A stretch of 64,000 nucleotides of DNA, from assembly GCA_907165275.2 (NCBI GenBank), contig OU015665.1:1736001-1800000 (forward strand). The letters run 5' to 3'. The stretch is from Zygaena filipendulae (lineage: Eukaryota; Arthropoda; Insecta; Lepidoptera; Zygaenidae). The position numbers and the translations under genes were made by a program. Below, in pieces: positions 52,408 to 63,570 of the stretch. The notes beneath the pieces were generated by a model. It saw only the letters and a program-made list of their open reading frames with translations, was not told where the DNA came from and searched no databases. Position 1 is the stretch's first letter. Every line of letters starts with the position of its first letter.

Positions 52408-53169
52408 CAGTACATATACATTATGCATAGAAGATTAGATAGATGGATAAATTCTTACTAAAGTAATTAGATATGGTGCTGTTCCAAAAAAAAAGTTAAG
52501 TTCTAAAATTATTATGTAACATTTTATTAATACCTACTCTTCTTAATGCTTGTTTGACTGTTTTTATAATGACACAATTAGTAGATGTTATGAAATATTT
52601 TAACTCCAATAAATAGGTAACTATATACTTATTTAAGATGGTTGAAGCTGACCTGAATTTTTCGATTTCCACCATTATCTTTATTAAAAAAGGCTACGGA
52701 AAGAAAACACCGAAAAACTTCATTAGATAAAACGAAATGTATAATATTATTTATTTAATACAAAAACAAACTCGTAAAGGTTGGTTATCATTAATATCTA
52801 ACATGTTTGCACACATTTGCCGAGCGATAAGCGCGCTTAACGACCTAATATTTGTATGGATCTAATCCCCGCCATGTCGTTATCACAATACAGAAGTTTA
52901 CATTGTGCATTCTCATGTGGAAGCAGGATGTTGCGATATGAAATTATTTATGCGAATGAAAATAGCATTCAAAAAAGGTTTTTTTTTTTTAATTAGATAT
53001 GCAAACGAATCCACCAGAAAATAACAATCTGAGGAACAGTAGGTAAGTTATAGTCACAGAATACAGATAATTTACTAGGTATCGAAGCGCAGAGTAAAGA
53101 TAAAGATATAGAAACAAACATTTTTATAAAACCGGCCAAGTTTCTATTGGGGGGAGTTCTAGAATAAAA
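52408..53169. other. No recognised feature
   Basis: AT-rich; nothing identified. Confidence 0.45.
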
Positions 53170-53361
53170 TCTATATTAATATTATAAAGAGGAAAAGTTT
53201 GTGAGTTTGTGACGTTGTTGGCGGTAATCTCAGGATCTACTGAACCGAATTTTGAAATTTTTTTCATTTATTGGAAGTTACAGTGATCCTGAGTGTCATA
53301 GGGTACTTTTTATCCCATGAATTCCCGCGGAAACTCCCAAATTAACGCGGAGGACAGCTAA
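53170..53361 (+). mobile_element. Helitron-type element ending CTAA
   Basis: TCTATATTAATATTATAAAG at the 5' end; ACGCGGAGGACAGCTAA at the 3' end, followed by T. CTAA still fits the CTRR rule. Confidence 0.8.
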
Positions 53362-53365
53362 TTAT

Positions 53366-53502
53366 TGAAACGGCTGAAACGATTTTGACGGAACTTCCGC
53401 TGGAAATTAGTTGATGTTATAAGGAGTAAATTAGGCTACCTACTTGGGCGTTTCTGCGGGAATTCTGAAATTCACGCGGGTGAAACCGCGGGGCACAGCT
53501 AG
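53366..53502 (+). mobile_element. Helitron 3' part directly behind the previous one
   Basis: GAAACGGCTGAAACGATTTT, ATAAGGAGTAAATTAGGCTA and the end CGCGGGTGAAACCGCGGGGC-ACAGCTAG, of the 8121 subfamily. The 5' part is missing. Confidence 0.75.
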
Positions 53503-54247
53503 TAAAGTATATTTCAATAAAACACTTTATCAATTCAGTTGGGCCCGTAAATAGAGCAATTTCTTCGACAGTCGACCGCTATCGAAAATCCAATATAAAG
53601 ATAGCAGTCTTATCTTTAAGTTTAATTTATTTTAAAGCTTTATAAAATATATGTATTTTCTAACAGATATAATGTGTCACGTACCCAACTATTCATTATA
53701 TATAGGTATACGATAAGGTTTATCGATGGAGTTTATTTTACTCAATTATTAGAATCATAACAGATAACACGGTGAGTAAAAAACTTATAAACGTGTGTAG
53801 GTACGCTAAAAAGTATAATTATTACCTGATAATTATATCCAATCATTTTTATCCATATTAATATTATAAAGAATATCTCTCTCTAACCTTTTCAGGCCGT
53901 GACCCTTGATCACGAAAAAGGACAAAAAGTACCCTACTTTTTATCCCAAAATTTTCGTGGGAACTTCGAATGTAAACGTTATATTTTAAAAGTGTGTTGT
54001 GTAGGTATTTATGCGAGCCAAATTCTGCAAATTCTGAACAAATGTCTATTATTATTATTTTTCTAATGTTTTGTAGGTATGCATTAAGCGATGCAGCTAG
54101 ATCACTGTAAAGATTTGCAATGTCTTTGAAATTGACGATTTAATCATCTGGACACAATGTTCCTACCTATTTACAATAGGGATGTTGAGTACTATTGAAA
54201 ATCAAAATTCTAATTAGTCCCTCCATTAAAAAAAATAAAAAAAACAA
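53503..54247. other. No recognised gene; Helitron scrap
   Basis: About 53855-53970 resembles a decayed Helitron body (CATATTAATATTATAAAGAA, AAAAAGTACCCTACTTTTTA). Nothing else. Confidence 0.4.
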
Positions 54248-54447
54248 TAGACACGTATTTTTTGCTTTTTTAAATAAATTAAAATATACAGAGATAAAGC
54301 GCATTAAAGTTTAGGATGAGGAGGTCGTGACGTCACTAACCACAAAACCGCCATACAAACTGTCAGAATAGTGACGTCACGCGAAATTTCAACTCAATAT
54401 ATCGCCGTTATTTTTTGATTACGTAAAAAAAGAAAAAATACGTGTCC
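54248..54447. mobile_element. TIR MITE carrying two CRE palindromes
   Basis: Ends GACACGTATTTTTTGCTTTTT and, reverse-complemented from the right, GACACGTATTTTTTCTTTTT. Inside are two copies of GTGACGTCAC (54328-54337 and 54371-54380) placed as inner inverted repeats. No coding capacity. Confidence 0.65.
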
Positions 54448-54707
54448 AATATTTTTTAATAATCTACAAGACGGACTAAAAAATAAAAATTAGTCAACAT
54501 GCCTATTATACACCTATACAGTATATACAGACAAAAAATATTCTACATTATTGTTTACTAGATATAGAAATGAGTACATAGTACGGATAACAATAATTAA
54601 GCTCACATTTTGTGATATTCCAACGATAAATGGCGACCTAAATTAATAGATGTAACAATAACAGGAAAATTGCAATCATTTCTATTGTATAAGGTAACTA
54701 GTACGTA

Positions 54708-54956
54708 CTAGCTGTTCCGCGCGGTTTCACCCGTGACGATGTCGGAGTTCCCGAGGAATTGTTCCACACAAACTTTTTGCAACCCCTTTTCGCCCCCTTA
54801 AGGGTTGCATTATCAAAAATTCATTCTTAGTGCACACCTACGTCACTTCAAGAATATATTTTGTGCAAAATTGTATGGTTCTAGACCCAGCGGTTTCAGC
54901 TGTAGGTACGTTGATCGATCAGTCAGTCAGTTTCTGCTTTTATATAATAAAATAGA
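54708..54956 (-). mobile_element. Helitron-type element, 'cccctta' subfamily
   Basis: CTAG 54708-54711 with GCGCGGTTTCACCCGTG, then CCCCTTAAGGGTTGCATTAT, GACTGACTGATCGATCAACG on the minus strand and a 5' TCTATTTTATTATATAAAAG. Confidence 0.75.
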
Positions 54957-55034
54957 CTAGCTGTGTAGCTGTGTATCATCTGTGAAAATTTCAACTGTCT
55001 AACTATCACGGTTACAGACGGAGCGGAGGTACAA

Positions 55035-55190
55035 AAACGGACGGATGGACAACAAAGTCTTAGTAATAGGGAACCGTGTCTTTTTGTCGTAAAGTCGCTT
55101 CCCGCTATCTGTCCATATGTATGCTTAGATCTTTAAAACTACGCAACGGATTTTCATGCGGTTTTCACCAATAGATAGAGTGATTCATGA
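55035..55190. repeat. Fragment related to 56193-56570
   Basis: Shares AACGGATTTTCATGCGGTTT, TCACCAATAGATAGAG.GATTCATGAG with the element at 56193, in the same orientation. Confidence 0.55.
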
Positions 55191-55210
55191 GTAAGCTGTT
55201 TATATCTATA

Positions 55211-55434
55211 CTAGCTAACCCACGGGGTTTCACCCGCGATAATTTCGGAGTTCCTGTGGAATTGTTCATACAAGCTTTGCAACCCCATTTCCACCCCCTT
55301 AGGGGTTGAAGAATCAGATTTCTACGGTCTCTACGACCGTAGAGACCGTAGAAAGGTTTCTACGATCAGCTGCTGTGCGTTGATCCGTCAGTCAGTCATT
55401 CAGGACAAAGCATTTTATATTATTTAGGTATAGA
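55211..55434 (-). mobile_element. Helitron-type element with internal hairpin
   Basis: Minus strand: starts TCTATACCTAAATAATATAA, ends with the hairpin region CGCGGGTGAAACCCCGTGGG and CTAG (55214-55211). It contains a local 36-base palindrome at 55319-55354. Confidence 0.8.
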
Positions 55435-56192
55435 ACGATAGAAGTAGGTACATATTGTCAGAAACAGATAGTCAAAAATGATAGTCAATATTTTAATAAG
55501 TAATTAGGTATTTATAGCCTGCAATATTAACAACGCACTTCGGGGTCTTCTCATGACCTCTCAATAAACAGTGTCCTATCGGTTGAACAGTCAGGGTAAT
55601 AAGCTATTTTGAAAGGACAATAACTCCCGAGGCTAACTAGGTGCTTGCTACAAAACTGTTCTCGCGGGATGCGTGCACAGACAGATAAACAAATATGACG
55701 TATTTAATACACTTTTACCAACATAATAATTATCGTGATAATAGGTATATAACATTTATTGGTCTTTCTATGCTTACTTAAAGCACAGATAATCTTAAAG
55801 CAACCAAAGTCATTAACAAACGCGCCATCTTAACTAGATTCAAGGTCATGTTTGCGATAACGTCACAAAATATTTACTCAAATATTAATCAGTTTACGTC
55901 ATAAAAAACTGCATGGAAACCGAATGATTCATAAATGAACAAATTGCAAATAACAGTAGGTAGGTACCCGTGACAAAGTCCATATAGTGTAGGAAGAAAC
56001 AACAAAATTATTATTAACGTCGGTCGAGATATTTCTGCAACGCATTCCGAGAATAACTTTTGAGTTTTTGGCGAACGGAAGCGGTCGGTATGTTTGCCCA
56101 AATTCAAAATTGTGGTCTTGGAATGTGGTCCGAACGACAGTTATTCGAGACTAAGACCAAAATGACTTCAAAATTAGATTAAATAGTGCATT
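55435..56192. other. No recognised gene
   Basis: The minus-strand frame at 55889-56107 has no domain. Nothing else identified. Confidence 0.4.
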
Positions 56193-56570
56193 CTTACATA
56201 TTATAAAACAAAGTCCTCCGCCGTCTGTCTGTCTGTCTGTTCGCGATAAACTCAAAAAGTACTGAACGTATTTTGATGCGGGTTTCACCAATAGATAGAG
56301 CGATTCATGAGGAAGGTTTAGGTTTTATAATTTGTTGAGGTTTTTTTTTGTAAATTGGTTAAAATATAACGATAGTTGTTGGAAAAAGTACTTTGTTACA
56401 CTTTCACGATGTGACAGGGGGTAGTTCACAAACCCACACACCCGGCCTACCCTCACGGAAGAGCGCAAGTTAGTCTGCCGCCGACGACCGCGAACGGCAC
56501 GCGTGTGACGTGGGACTAATTCCCGCGGGAACTCTGAAACACCGCGGGTGAAACCGTGGAGACCAGCTAG
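56193..56570 (+). mobile_element. Helitron-type element, larger subfamily
   Basis: TCTTACATATTATAAAACAA at the 5' end, a (GTCT)n tract, TTTCACCAATAGATAGAGCG, a GC-rich middle (56440-56520), and the end CCGCGGGTGAAACCGTGGAG-ACCAGCTAG. 378 bp, no coding capacity. Confidence 0.75.
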
Positions 56571-57350
56571 CTCTATATAATTTTAAAAACAGCGCTACGT
56601 GGATACAATTACCTCTTAGGGTCAGAATAACCTTGGTTTACATTACAATTAAACTCGACTCTCAAATACTCCATCGTGCCCGAAGAAGCATCACTTTAAA
56701 TATTCGAACTTAATCTTCAAAAGCATTGCTTTGTTCTGGTTTATATGGAGAGGTTTATAGGAAGAAGCCTTCGTAGAATGGGTACTGATAAATACAGTTA
56801 CCAAGAAGCATGATTGTGTCTTGCCAGATGGATCGGAGCAATCTCAAGAAATACCTACATGCATATTTTAATTTTAACATTATCTGATACTTTCTGTACC
56901 CGTGCCCTTCGTTGGCGCAAAATACCTACAAGATTCCCTCAGAAACTCCTGTGGAAAGGGATGTACCGATGTATCAATAAAATTAAGCATACAGTCTTGG
57001 GAATGCATCTTTTTAATCCAAAACTGTTTAGCCGTTTGCTCATGATTGAGCTACAAATAAAAATGAAGCAAACATCCTCACCAACTTTCACATTTATCGT
57101 AATTTATGTATCTAGGTTTTATTAAATTATTTAGTAATCTAATTTGATATTCTGCAGGTCTTTGCAATTTGAAAAAAAAAAAAAGAAGTGAATGCAAATT
57201 ATTTTGGTGTAGACTAGTGTAGTCGCAATCAGCTATTACAAACACAAAATGAATTGAGAAGTCATTGAAAAGAAATAGAAAAAATATTCATTTCATTTCA
57301 CTTCTTGTGTAGATCGCGAACATCAAAGTAGGTAGGTATAATTATAGAAT
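56571..57350. other. No recognised feature
   Basis: The frame at 56814-57125 has no domain. A-run near 57172. Confidence 0.4.
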
Positions 57351-57370
57351 AATTGGACGCCGATAAACAA

Positions 57371-58654
57371 ACTCTCCTGAAAAACTATAGACCAATCGCG
57401 CTCTTAAGCCACGTCTACAAGCTGTTTTCGAGAGTCCTCACAAATCGTCTTGCCGCAAGATTTGACGCCTTCCAGCCACCGGAGCAGGCTGGGTTTCGGA
57501 AAGGCTTTAGCACCGTAGACCACATTCACACAGTGAGGCAGATTATACAAAAGTCCCAGGAGTATAATCAGCCGCTGTGTCTAGCATTTGTGGACTACGA
57601 GAAAGCCTTCGACTCCGTAGAAACCTGGGCTGTTCTGGAATCCTTGCAGCGATGCCAAGTCGATTGGCGATATGTGGAGGTACTGAGAAGCCTATACAAA
57701 TCAGCGTCGATGTCCGTCCAAGTACAGAACCACAAGACGAAATCCATCCAGTTGCTCAGAGGTGTGAGACAGGGAGATGTTATTTCTCCGAAACTGTTCT
57801 CCAATGCACTGGAGGATGTCTTCAAAACACTGGATTGGAACGGACTGGGCATCAACATCAATGGCGCATATCTCAGCCACCTTCGCTTCGCCGACGACAT
57901 AGTGTTGATGGCAGAATCGCTGCAGGATTTGCAGCAAATGCTGCACAGCCTTAATGCTGCCTCAATGGCAGTCGGTCTCCGGATGAATTTGGACAAGACA
58001 AAGGTCATGTTCAACGACTGGATTACTCCGGAGCCGATCTTGATCAATGGTGAAGCGCTCGAAGTTGTCCAAGAATATGTCTACCTCGGGCAGACATTGC
58101 AGCTAGGTAGAGACAACTTCGAACGTGAAATCACAAGAAGGGTGCAGCTGGGCTGGGCAGCATTTGGGAAGCTACGTCATATCTTTTCGTCGCCACTACC
58201 GCAGTGTCTGAAGAGCAGGGTGTACAATCAGTGCGTCCTGCCCGTCATGACATATGGAGCCGAGACGTGGAACATGACGGTCAGGCTGGCCCACCGACTA
58301 CACGTCGCTCAGCGAGCTATGGAAAGATCTATGCTCGGTATTTCGCTACGGGATAGAATCCGTAACGAAATCATCCGGCAGAGGACCAAAGTTATAGACA
58401 TCATCCAGAAGTGTAGCAAGCTGAAGTGGCAGTGGGCTGGTCACATCTGTCGCAGAACCGATGAGCGTTGGAGTAGACGGGTTCTGGAATGGAGACCACG
58501 TCTCGGTAAGCGTAGTGTTGGACGCCCCCCTGCCAGATGGACCGATGACCTGAAGAAGGTCGCTGGTAGTGGCTGGATGAGGAAAGCGGGAGATCGTGTA
58601 CTGTGGCGTGCCCTTGGGGAGGCCTACGTCCAGCAGTGGACTGCAATAGGCTGA
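57371..58654 (+). CDS. Reverse transcriptase of RTE-like element (5' truncated, frame open)
   Basis: About 427 codons from the insertion junction to TGA, with no start codon of its own; the apparent extension to 57353 is MITE sequence read in frame. Residues 5-20 are NYRPIALLSHVYKLFSR (RT motif 1/2). FVDYEKAFDSV at 73-83 is motif A with a catalytic Asp. GVRQGDVISPKLF from 131 is motif B. FADD at 173-176 is motif C with the other two catalytic acids. Thumb and C-terminal region follow, including VLPVMTYGAETW and RWTDDLKKVAGSGWMRK, as in lepidopteran 'endonuclease-reverse transcriptase' ORFs. The apurinic endonuclease that should precede it is absent. All catalytic residues and the frame are preserved, which implies a recent insertion, not a functional gene. 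Confidence 0.88.
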   Translation, partial: TLLKNYRPIALLSHVYKLFSRVLTNRLAARFDAFQPPEQAGFRKGFSTVDHIHTVRQIIQKSQEYNQPLCLAFVDYEKAFDSVETWAVLESLQRCQVDWRYVEVLRSLYKSASMSVQVQNHKTKSIQLLRGVRQGDVISPKLFSNALEDVFKTLDWNGLGININGAYLSHLRFADDIVLMAESLQDLQQMLHSLNAASMAVGLRMNLDKTKVMFNDWITPEPILINGEALEVVQEYVYLGQTLQLGRDNFEREITRRVQLGWAAFGKLRHIFSSPLPQCLKSRVYNQCVLPVMTYGAETWNMTVRLAHRLHVAQRAMERSMLGISLRDRIRNEIIRQRTKVIDIIQKCSKLKWQWAGHICRRTDERWSRRVLEWRPRLGKRSVGRPPARWTDDLKKVAGSGWMRKAGDRVLWRALGEAYVQQWTAIG

Positions 58655-58672
58655 TTGATTGATTGATTGATT
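57371..58672 (+). mobile_element. 5'-truncated RTE-like non-LTR retrotransposon
   Basis: Inserted in a MITE with a perfect 9-bp target duplication, GATAAACAA (57362-57370 and 58673-58681). The 3' UTR is almost absent: the stop is followed only by about five TGAT/TTGA units, the short tandem tail typical of the RTE clade. The upstream endonuclease domain is missing, so this copy cannot move by itself. Confidence 0.85.
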
Positions 58673-58882
58673 GATAAACAATAACATGTTAACCTACAAA
58701 ATTAACTTATACAGAACGCTTTATTGAGAGTTATAGAACGTTTTTTAATCATGTGTTTACCATATTATTATTATTAAAGGTTCAATGTAAAAAAATGTTG
58801 ACACAAAATGGTGCTATAGTTGTAAAACACGATTTACAAATCTAGTATGGGTTAACACATTATTGCTTATCTATGTCCAAAT

Positions 58883-60285
58883 ATGATACAAATTTTACTA
58901 ACCACCATCGACGCCGGAACACCTATCCTACAATGAATAATTTTGTAGTCACCTCAGTTTACACAACTGATTCGGTTAACGAGTCTGACAACAGAATAAA
59001 CAATCGTACAATAAAATGTATTAAAAACAATCCCATCGATGGTGTTGCGATTGCAACCGAATACCTTCCCACGGTTGATCGAACCTAAACCGGTTTTGCA
59101 TCGCATACCAAAAGGAAATCGTTCGTATCCGTTCCTCGAGATCGAGTAAGTACCTACTCACGTATTAAAAACTACATACAAGAAAAAGGAACAAGCTGAC
59201 ATACCTTTCGAGCACTCGATAGTAAAATTTTGGGTTAAAGAAGAATTACTGTGGGTACTCGAGTGGGTACTCGATCAAAAACAGAAGAAAAAGAAGTCAC
59301 CGTGACACTTTCTTCGAAAAAACTTTACACATCATTGAACTTCACTTTTTAGTTTGAAAAAATGTGAGTAACAATTTTCTAAGTTAAGCTTAGTCACTTT
59401 CGTTTTGTTTATCAATCAATTTTAAGGTGTAATTTATTGTATTACGCACACGCGGTTTGCCGGTTTTGCGCGAAAATACGACGCAACACAACCACTACCG
59501 ACGACTCGATATGCGTAACTGAGCTGAGCTAAAAGACGTGTTCGCCTTTGTGATTGTGAACCATAACTCCATTCTCGAATACTACGAGAGCTACGGTCAT
59601 TCAGGTATGTGAACAACCTCGGAGACGAGATGTGTTCGATTGAATATTGTCTTTATCACCACGACACAGAGTTAAAAATAACATAACGTTATACCAGTGA
59701 TAAGACTGCGTCGATATCAGCGCTGCGTCTAGGATTCCAAACAGAGCGAGAAAGGACATGGTCAGCTAACGAACGACAAGGATAGTTATATTTCGATAAT
59801 TGAACGTTGAAATTTTTATATTCACTTTGGGGCGAAAGCGTCCGTCCCAACAATAGTGCATTGGGTAGTACCGTGGCCCGTGGCCCGTGGTTAGAACACT
59901 CTCGTCCGCTATAAACCATCATTTATGTATTTGCAAGCATTCATTGTTTTAAAAGCTACTTTTTACAGAAATTGTTCCCGTCTCCGGCTTTTCTTCATCG
60001 TCTTCGTAACGAAGTACTCAGTTCCCGTGGGACCATTGTTTATTACTCTGTTGTCTCTGTTACTTCACAATTTCATAATAGATATAGGTACTTTGTGGAT
60101 TTTTCTACTGGGAATATTTAGTATGCGAGAATATCTCTAATAATGGCTTGCTTGATATATCGACATTATCCTCCTTCTGCAAGTGTCTTCTTTATTGTTT
60201 GCATAATTTTATGATTATGACTATTCCACTTCTGATACATTTTTGACGGATTAACGTCCCAATCACGTGACAACAATGTGAGGCA
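58883..60285. other. No recognised gene
   Basis: A GC-richer part at 59430-59920 contains GTGGCCCGTGGCCCGTGG (short tandem) but no identifiable product. Frames at 58873-59088 and 59689-59922 show no domain. Confidence 0.4.
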
Positions 60286-60616
60286 TCTATAGGTATACAT
60301 ATAAAATGCTCTGTCCTTAGTGATTGACTGACGGATCAACATACAGCCTAAATCGCTGATCGTAGAGACCTGAAACTTAGAGGGTGTGTTCTTTGTATGA
60401 CGTAGGCATCCGATAAGAAAGGGGTTTTCCGAAATTCTACCCCTAAAGGGGTGAAAAAGGGGGGCAAAATTTGTATGGAACAACGTGTTTTCTTGGAAGA
60501 AATTTCAGGTCAAGAAATTTCTAGACCCAAATATTAAATTTTTTGAAGGATTTCGGCTACCACGCGCGTACGGATTTCGGCTACCACGCGCGGACCAAGT
60601 CTCGGACAAAAGCTAG
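60286..60616 (+). mobile_element. Helitron-type element with altered 3' end
   Basis: TCTATAGGTATACATATAAA at the 5' end and the usual GACTGACGGATCAAC / GATAAGAAAGGGGTTTT body. Before the final CTAG (60613-60616) a 24-bp unit starting GGATTTCGGCTACCACGCGC is repeated in tandem (60548-60571, 60572-60595) in place of the standard hairpin. Confidence 0.7.
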
Positions 60617-61152
60617 TAGAGTATAAAATTATCGCGTTAAATATACACCTATTTAAATCTCATTGTTACAGAGAAGCGTAGGTAGTGATTATTATTATCT
60701 TTGCAAATTAGATCAGTAAGTCATTCCAGAGATCATCCCTTACAAACAAATTCATTTATGTGTAATTCTTGTGAACAAAATTACTGAAGTCGGTTTGAAG
60801 CGTAGATATGTAATATTTTTATTTTTACATTGATGATTTGAAGCTTTTATCTACCTGCAATAATCTGCGTCAAGTTGTTTATGAATAGCGACTTCCAATT
60901 TTGAAATACCATTCTAATTGGAATCAAAAAAAATGTTTAACCATTGCGAGAAATAAAGGTTGAATCTCTATTGAGTATAGCATTCTTTTTTCCCATGCCT
61001 CTTTTTTTGTGTCTTGTCTGTGAAAAAAAGAGGTTAGCAGGTAAATTAATGTCTGTGAATACCAACGGTTCAGTGGCGGAAATATCACATCTCAAAGGGA
61101 TCAACCGAATAAGAAACCGGTGAGAAATTTTGTCTAGTTTTTTTTTTATTTA
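60617..61152. other. No recognised feature
   Basis: AT-rich; nothing identified. Confidence 0.45.
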
Positions 61153-61440
61153 TATACAACGTGTTAATGAATTAACCGAAAACCTGATTTTTTTAGAAAA
61201 AATTAAAACTTTAAAAGTTATTCAACATTAGTTTGGAGGTGACCTATCTACGACATTTTAAGCGCTATGCCCGTACTTACGTGTCAATGACCGATTCGAT
61301 TTTTTCGTTATGTGTGGCCTACCTACGCGGCAATATTGAACATAAATATTATTTTAGACATGGGCTAGTAAAAATATTAAAAATAACCTATTTTAAAACA
61401 GGGTGCGATCGATTCGGAATTCGATTCTGAGCAAACTACT
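61153..61440 (+). mobile_element. TIR element, copy 2, right end lost
   Basis: TATACAACGTGTTAATGAAT at the left, then GTTATTCAACATTAGTTTGG and GTGTCAATGACCGATTCGAT as in 7345-7693. The right inverted end is missing; LINE-type tail sequence follows near 61490. Confidence 0.7.
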
Positions 61441-61499
61441 TTCTAAATAAAAATACTCAAATGTTCATTATATTTTTGTAGCTGTTGATTTTCCAAATA

Positions 61500-62000
61500 A
61501 AGTAAAATAAAATAAAATAGTTTTCAGTTAATTTTATTGATCGACAGCATAATGTGCACCACTACAAGAGCTTGAAACATATCACAAGAGAAACGCGCTG
61601 AGTGACATCACAGTTATAGACGAAGTCAACATGCAAATAATATAAAATAAAATTAAGAATAGTAGCAGACAATTTAGAAAGATATAAATAAACTAGAATA
61701 TCTGAACTTACAAAAGTTGTATAGCCTTTAAATACAAATGTTACTTGAAAACAGATCAATATTTGACTGTTTCGAAACACTTCTGAATTCACGAACCATT
61801 CTCTTGATGGGCGCATTTTGCCCTAGGTTGAACTTACAGCATGAGTTCAAGAGAATTGAAAATTTAGAAGCTCGAGGTAAATTTCTTGGTACAGTAAAAT
61901 TTCGCAATGACAAAAATTCTGGAGCGTCTAATATGCCATTGGCGAGTTTGTATAGAAAAGTGAGGTCGAGCAAGCGTCTTCGACTTTCCAGAGGACTACT
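61500..62000 (-). pseudogene. Jockey-like LINE ORF2 C-terminus and 3' UTR
   Basis: Minus strand 61995-61728 encodes LESRRRLLDLTFLYKLANGI then LDAPEFLSLRNF and PRASKF..PIKRMVREF, the conserved region after the RT domain in jockey-type LINEs ('RR..LDL.FLYKLLNG'). The frame then runs into a 3' UTR ending CAATAAAATTAACTG and (TTTTA)n near 61496-61515. No RT or endonuclease remains, so it is a 5'-truncated relic. Confidence 0.65.
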
Positions 62001-63060
62001 CTAGAAATATTCAAGCCACCTAGCATTACTAGGAATTGCCTTCGCCAAATTTTATGACAACGCATTTTTGATATCTACGTTGATATTAATTAATGATAGT
62101 AATAAATGTTAGTGCGAAGTGTGTCGCAGTACTGTTGAAGTTAGTCGTAGTACTGTTAAATAAATTAAAAAAATATAATTAATAAATTTAAAAAAAAACA
62201 AAAAAGATAAGAAATAGTTTGGGATTAAAGATGATACAGTGTCTAAAATAGACAGGAATTCTTTGATTGTTCGATCATTTGGAAACGTTGGATAAAATTA
62301 AATTATATTAGATATTATTTCAAAAGTACATACAGTTGCAGTGATTATCTGAGAAGAGGTCATCTTCACAAACGCAAACACCATCGACAATACCAATAGG
62401 AAGTGAGTAAGTGACGTAATATGATTAAAGGCAAAGCGCGTAAGGATCGTACCGAGTGAAAGTCCATAGTCTCGGCCTCTCTATCTGGAAGACAGGCGTG
62501 ACAATGACGTATGAATGTAAGTCTCAAAAATGGAGATACTAGACAAAGAGCGTTACATTTATTAAAAATTCCGTTCAAAATTCAAGCAAAATAACAATCC
62601 ATGTGTGCGTCGAGTGGTGCGAAATGACGTTCGCACAGAGAAACATAGTAAGGTGGATCCACCACCCGCGAAATTGCATCACGCTGCGTGCGCGGAATGC
62701 GCTCCTTGCCTAATAACATGGTGATCTTAACTTTTAAACAGAATGCAGTAGGTAGCTACCAGTAGATATAAGATAAACAAAGTTGCAACACGAATGCAAT
62801 GCAATAGAAGTTCAAAAACTTTGAATTCCTGTGAGAATGACAGGAATTATTGAGTAGAAAGTCAGAAATTCTTGATCGTGTCAGTATTCATCTCAGTAAA
62901 AACACTTATTTCGCTTCGTACTAGGGAAGTTTTATGTCTGTGAATCCCACAAGGATTGCAGACTCTTCAGACATAAAAAGTGCCGTCTGTCACTGTCATT
63001 ATTCGTCAATATCAATCTACACTAATCAGTTATTTTTGGAAGTTTCATTGTTCTGAGGTT
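62001..63060. other. No recognised gene
   Basis: Paired GTCGCAGTACTGTT / GTCGTAGTACTGTT near 62124-62158 followed by A-rich sequence may be another retroposon tail. The minus-strand frame at 62366-62578 has no domain. Confidence 0.4.
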
Positions 63061-63068
63061 TCATCCCC

Positions 63069-63570
63069 AAGGGAGTGAAAAGAAGTGAAATCGAGTTTCG
63101 GCGGGAATAGAAGATGACGGTTCTATCATTTATTTTCATGTTGATAAAAAATTATTAAATGTGGATTTTGTTGTCTTGTAACTTGTAAGAGATGATTTTT
63201 GACGAGTGAAAGCCGTACCGAAAACACGCGTGTCACGTTTGTATTCGTTATTTCAGTCACTTTTCAGCATCTATTGTGGACCCTGAGCAGGAAACTGACT
63301 TTCAAAAGAGCCATGTTTTAACTTGGGGAACAATCTAACATTGTCATTGGCGATTCGCCATAATTGAAGAAGTAGATGAAGAGATTGTTATTATTAAGAA
63401 ACATTGTCATTGGCAAATTATAATTATAGACGCCATTATTAAAGAAGAAGAAGAAGAAGAAGTGAAAAGAAGTGAAATTGAATTTTGGCGGGAATAGAAG
63501 ATGACGGTTCTGTATTTTCATGTCGATAAAAAATTATTAAATGTGGATTTTGTTGTGTGTAAGAGATGAG
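63069..63570. repeat. Direct repeats flanking the 32785-type repeat
   Basis: 63069-63195 and 63458-63568 share GTGAAAAGAAGTGAAAT, GGCGGGAATAGAAGATGACG and AAAAAATTATTAAATGTGGA. Between them, 63196-63435 is the inverted copy of 32785-33035, followed by a (GAA)n run. The layout suggests a duplicated or nested insertion. Confidence 0.6.

Larger units (their letters stand above)
57355..58878 (+). mobile_element. MITE, 4-bp-TSD family, copy 5, interrupted by an RTE-like element
   Basis: The left MITE end GGACGCCGATAAACAA is at 57355-57370 and the remainder, GATAAACAATAACATGTTAA to TATTGCTTATCTATGTCC, at 58673-58878. Flanks are AATT (57351-57354) and AAAT (58879-58882), so one base of the target duplication has changed. 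The RTE-like insertion lies after the first 16 bp. Confidence 0.85.

Noticed and set aside
57595..58047. Minus-strand frames within the RTE region
   Set aside because: They are antisense shadows of the reverse transcriptase frame.
61440..61530. Right inverted end of the 61153 TIR element at AGTTTTCAGTTAATT
   Set aside because: It resembles the end of the 7345 copy for about 15 bp, but it reads better as the 3' UTR and tail of the jockey-like LINE on the minus strand; ambiguous, so not called.
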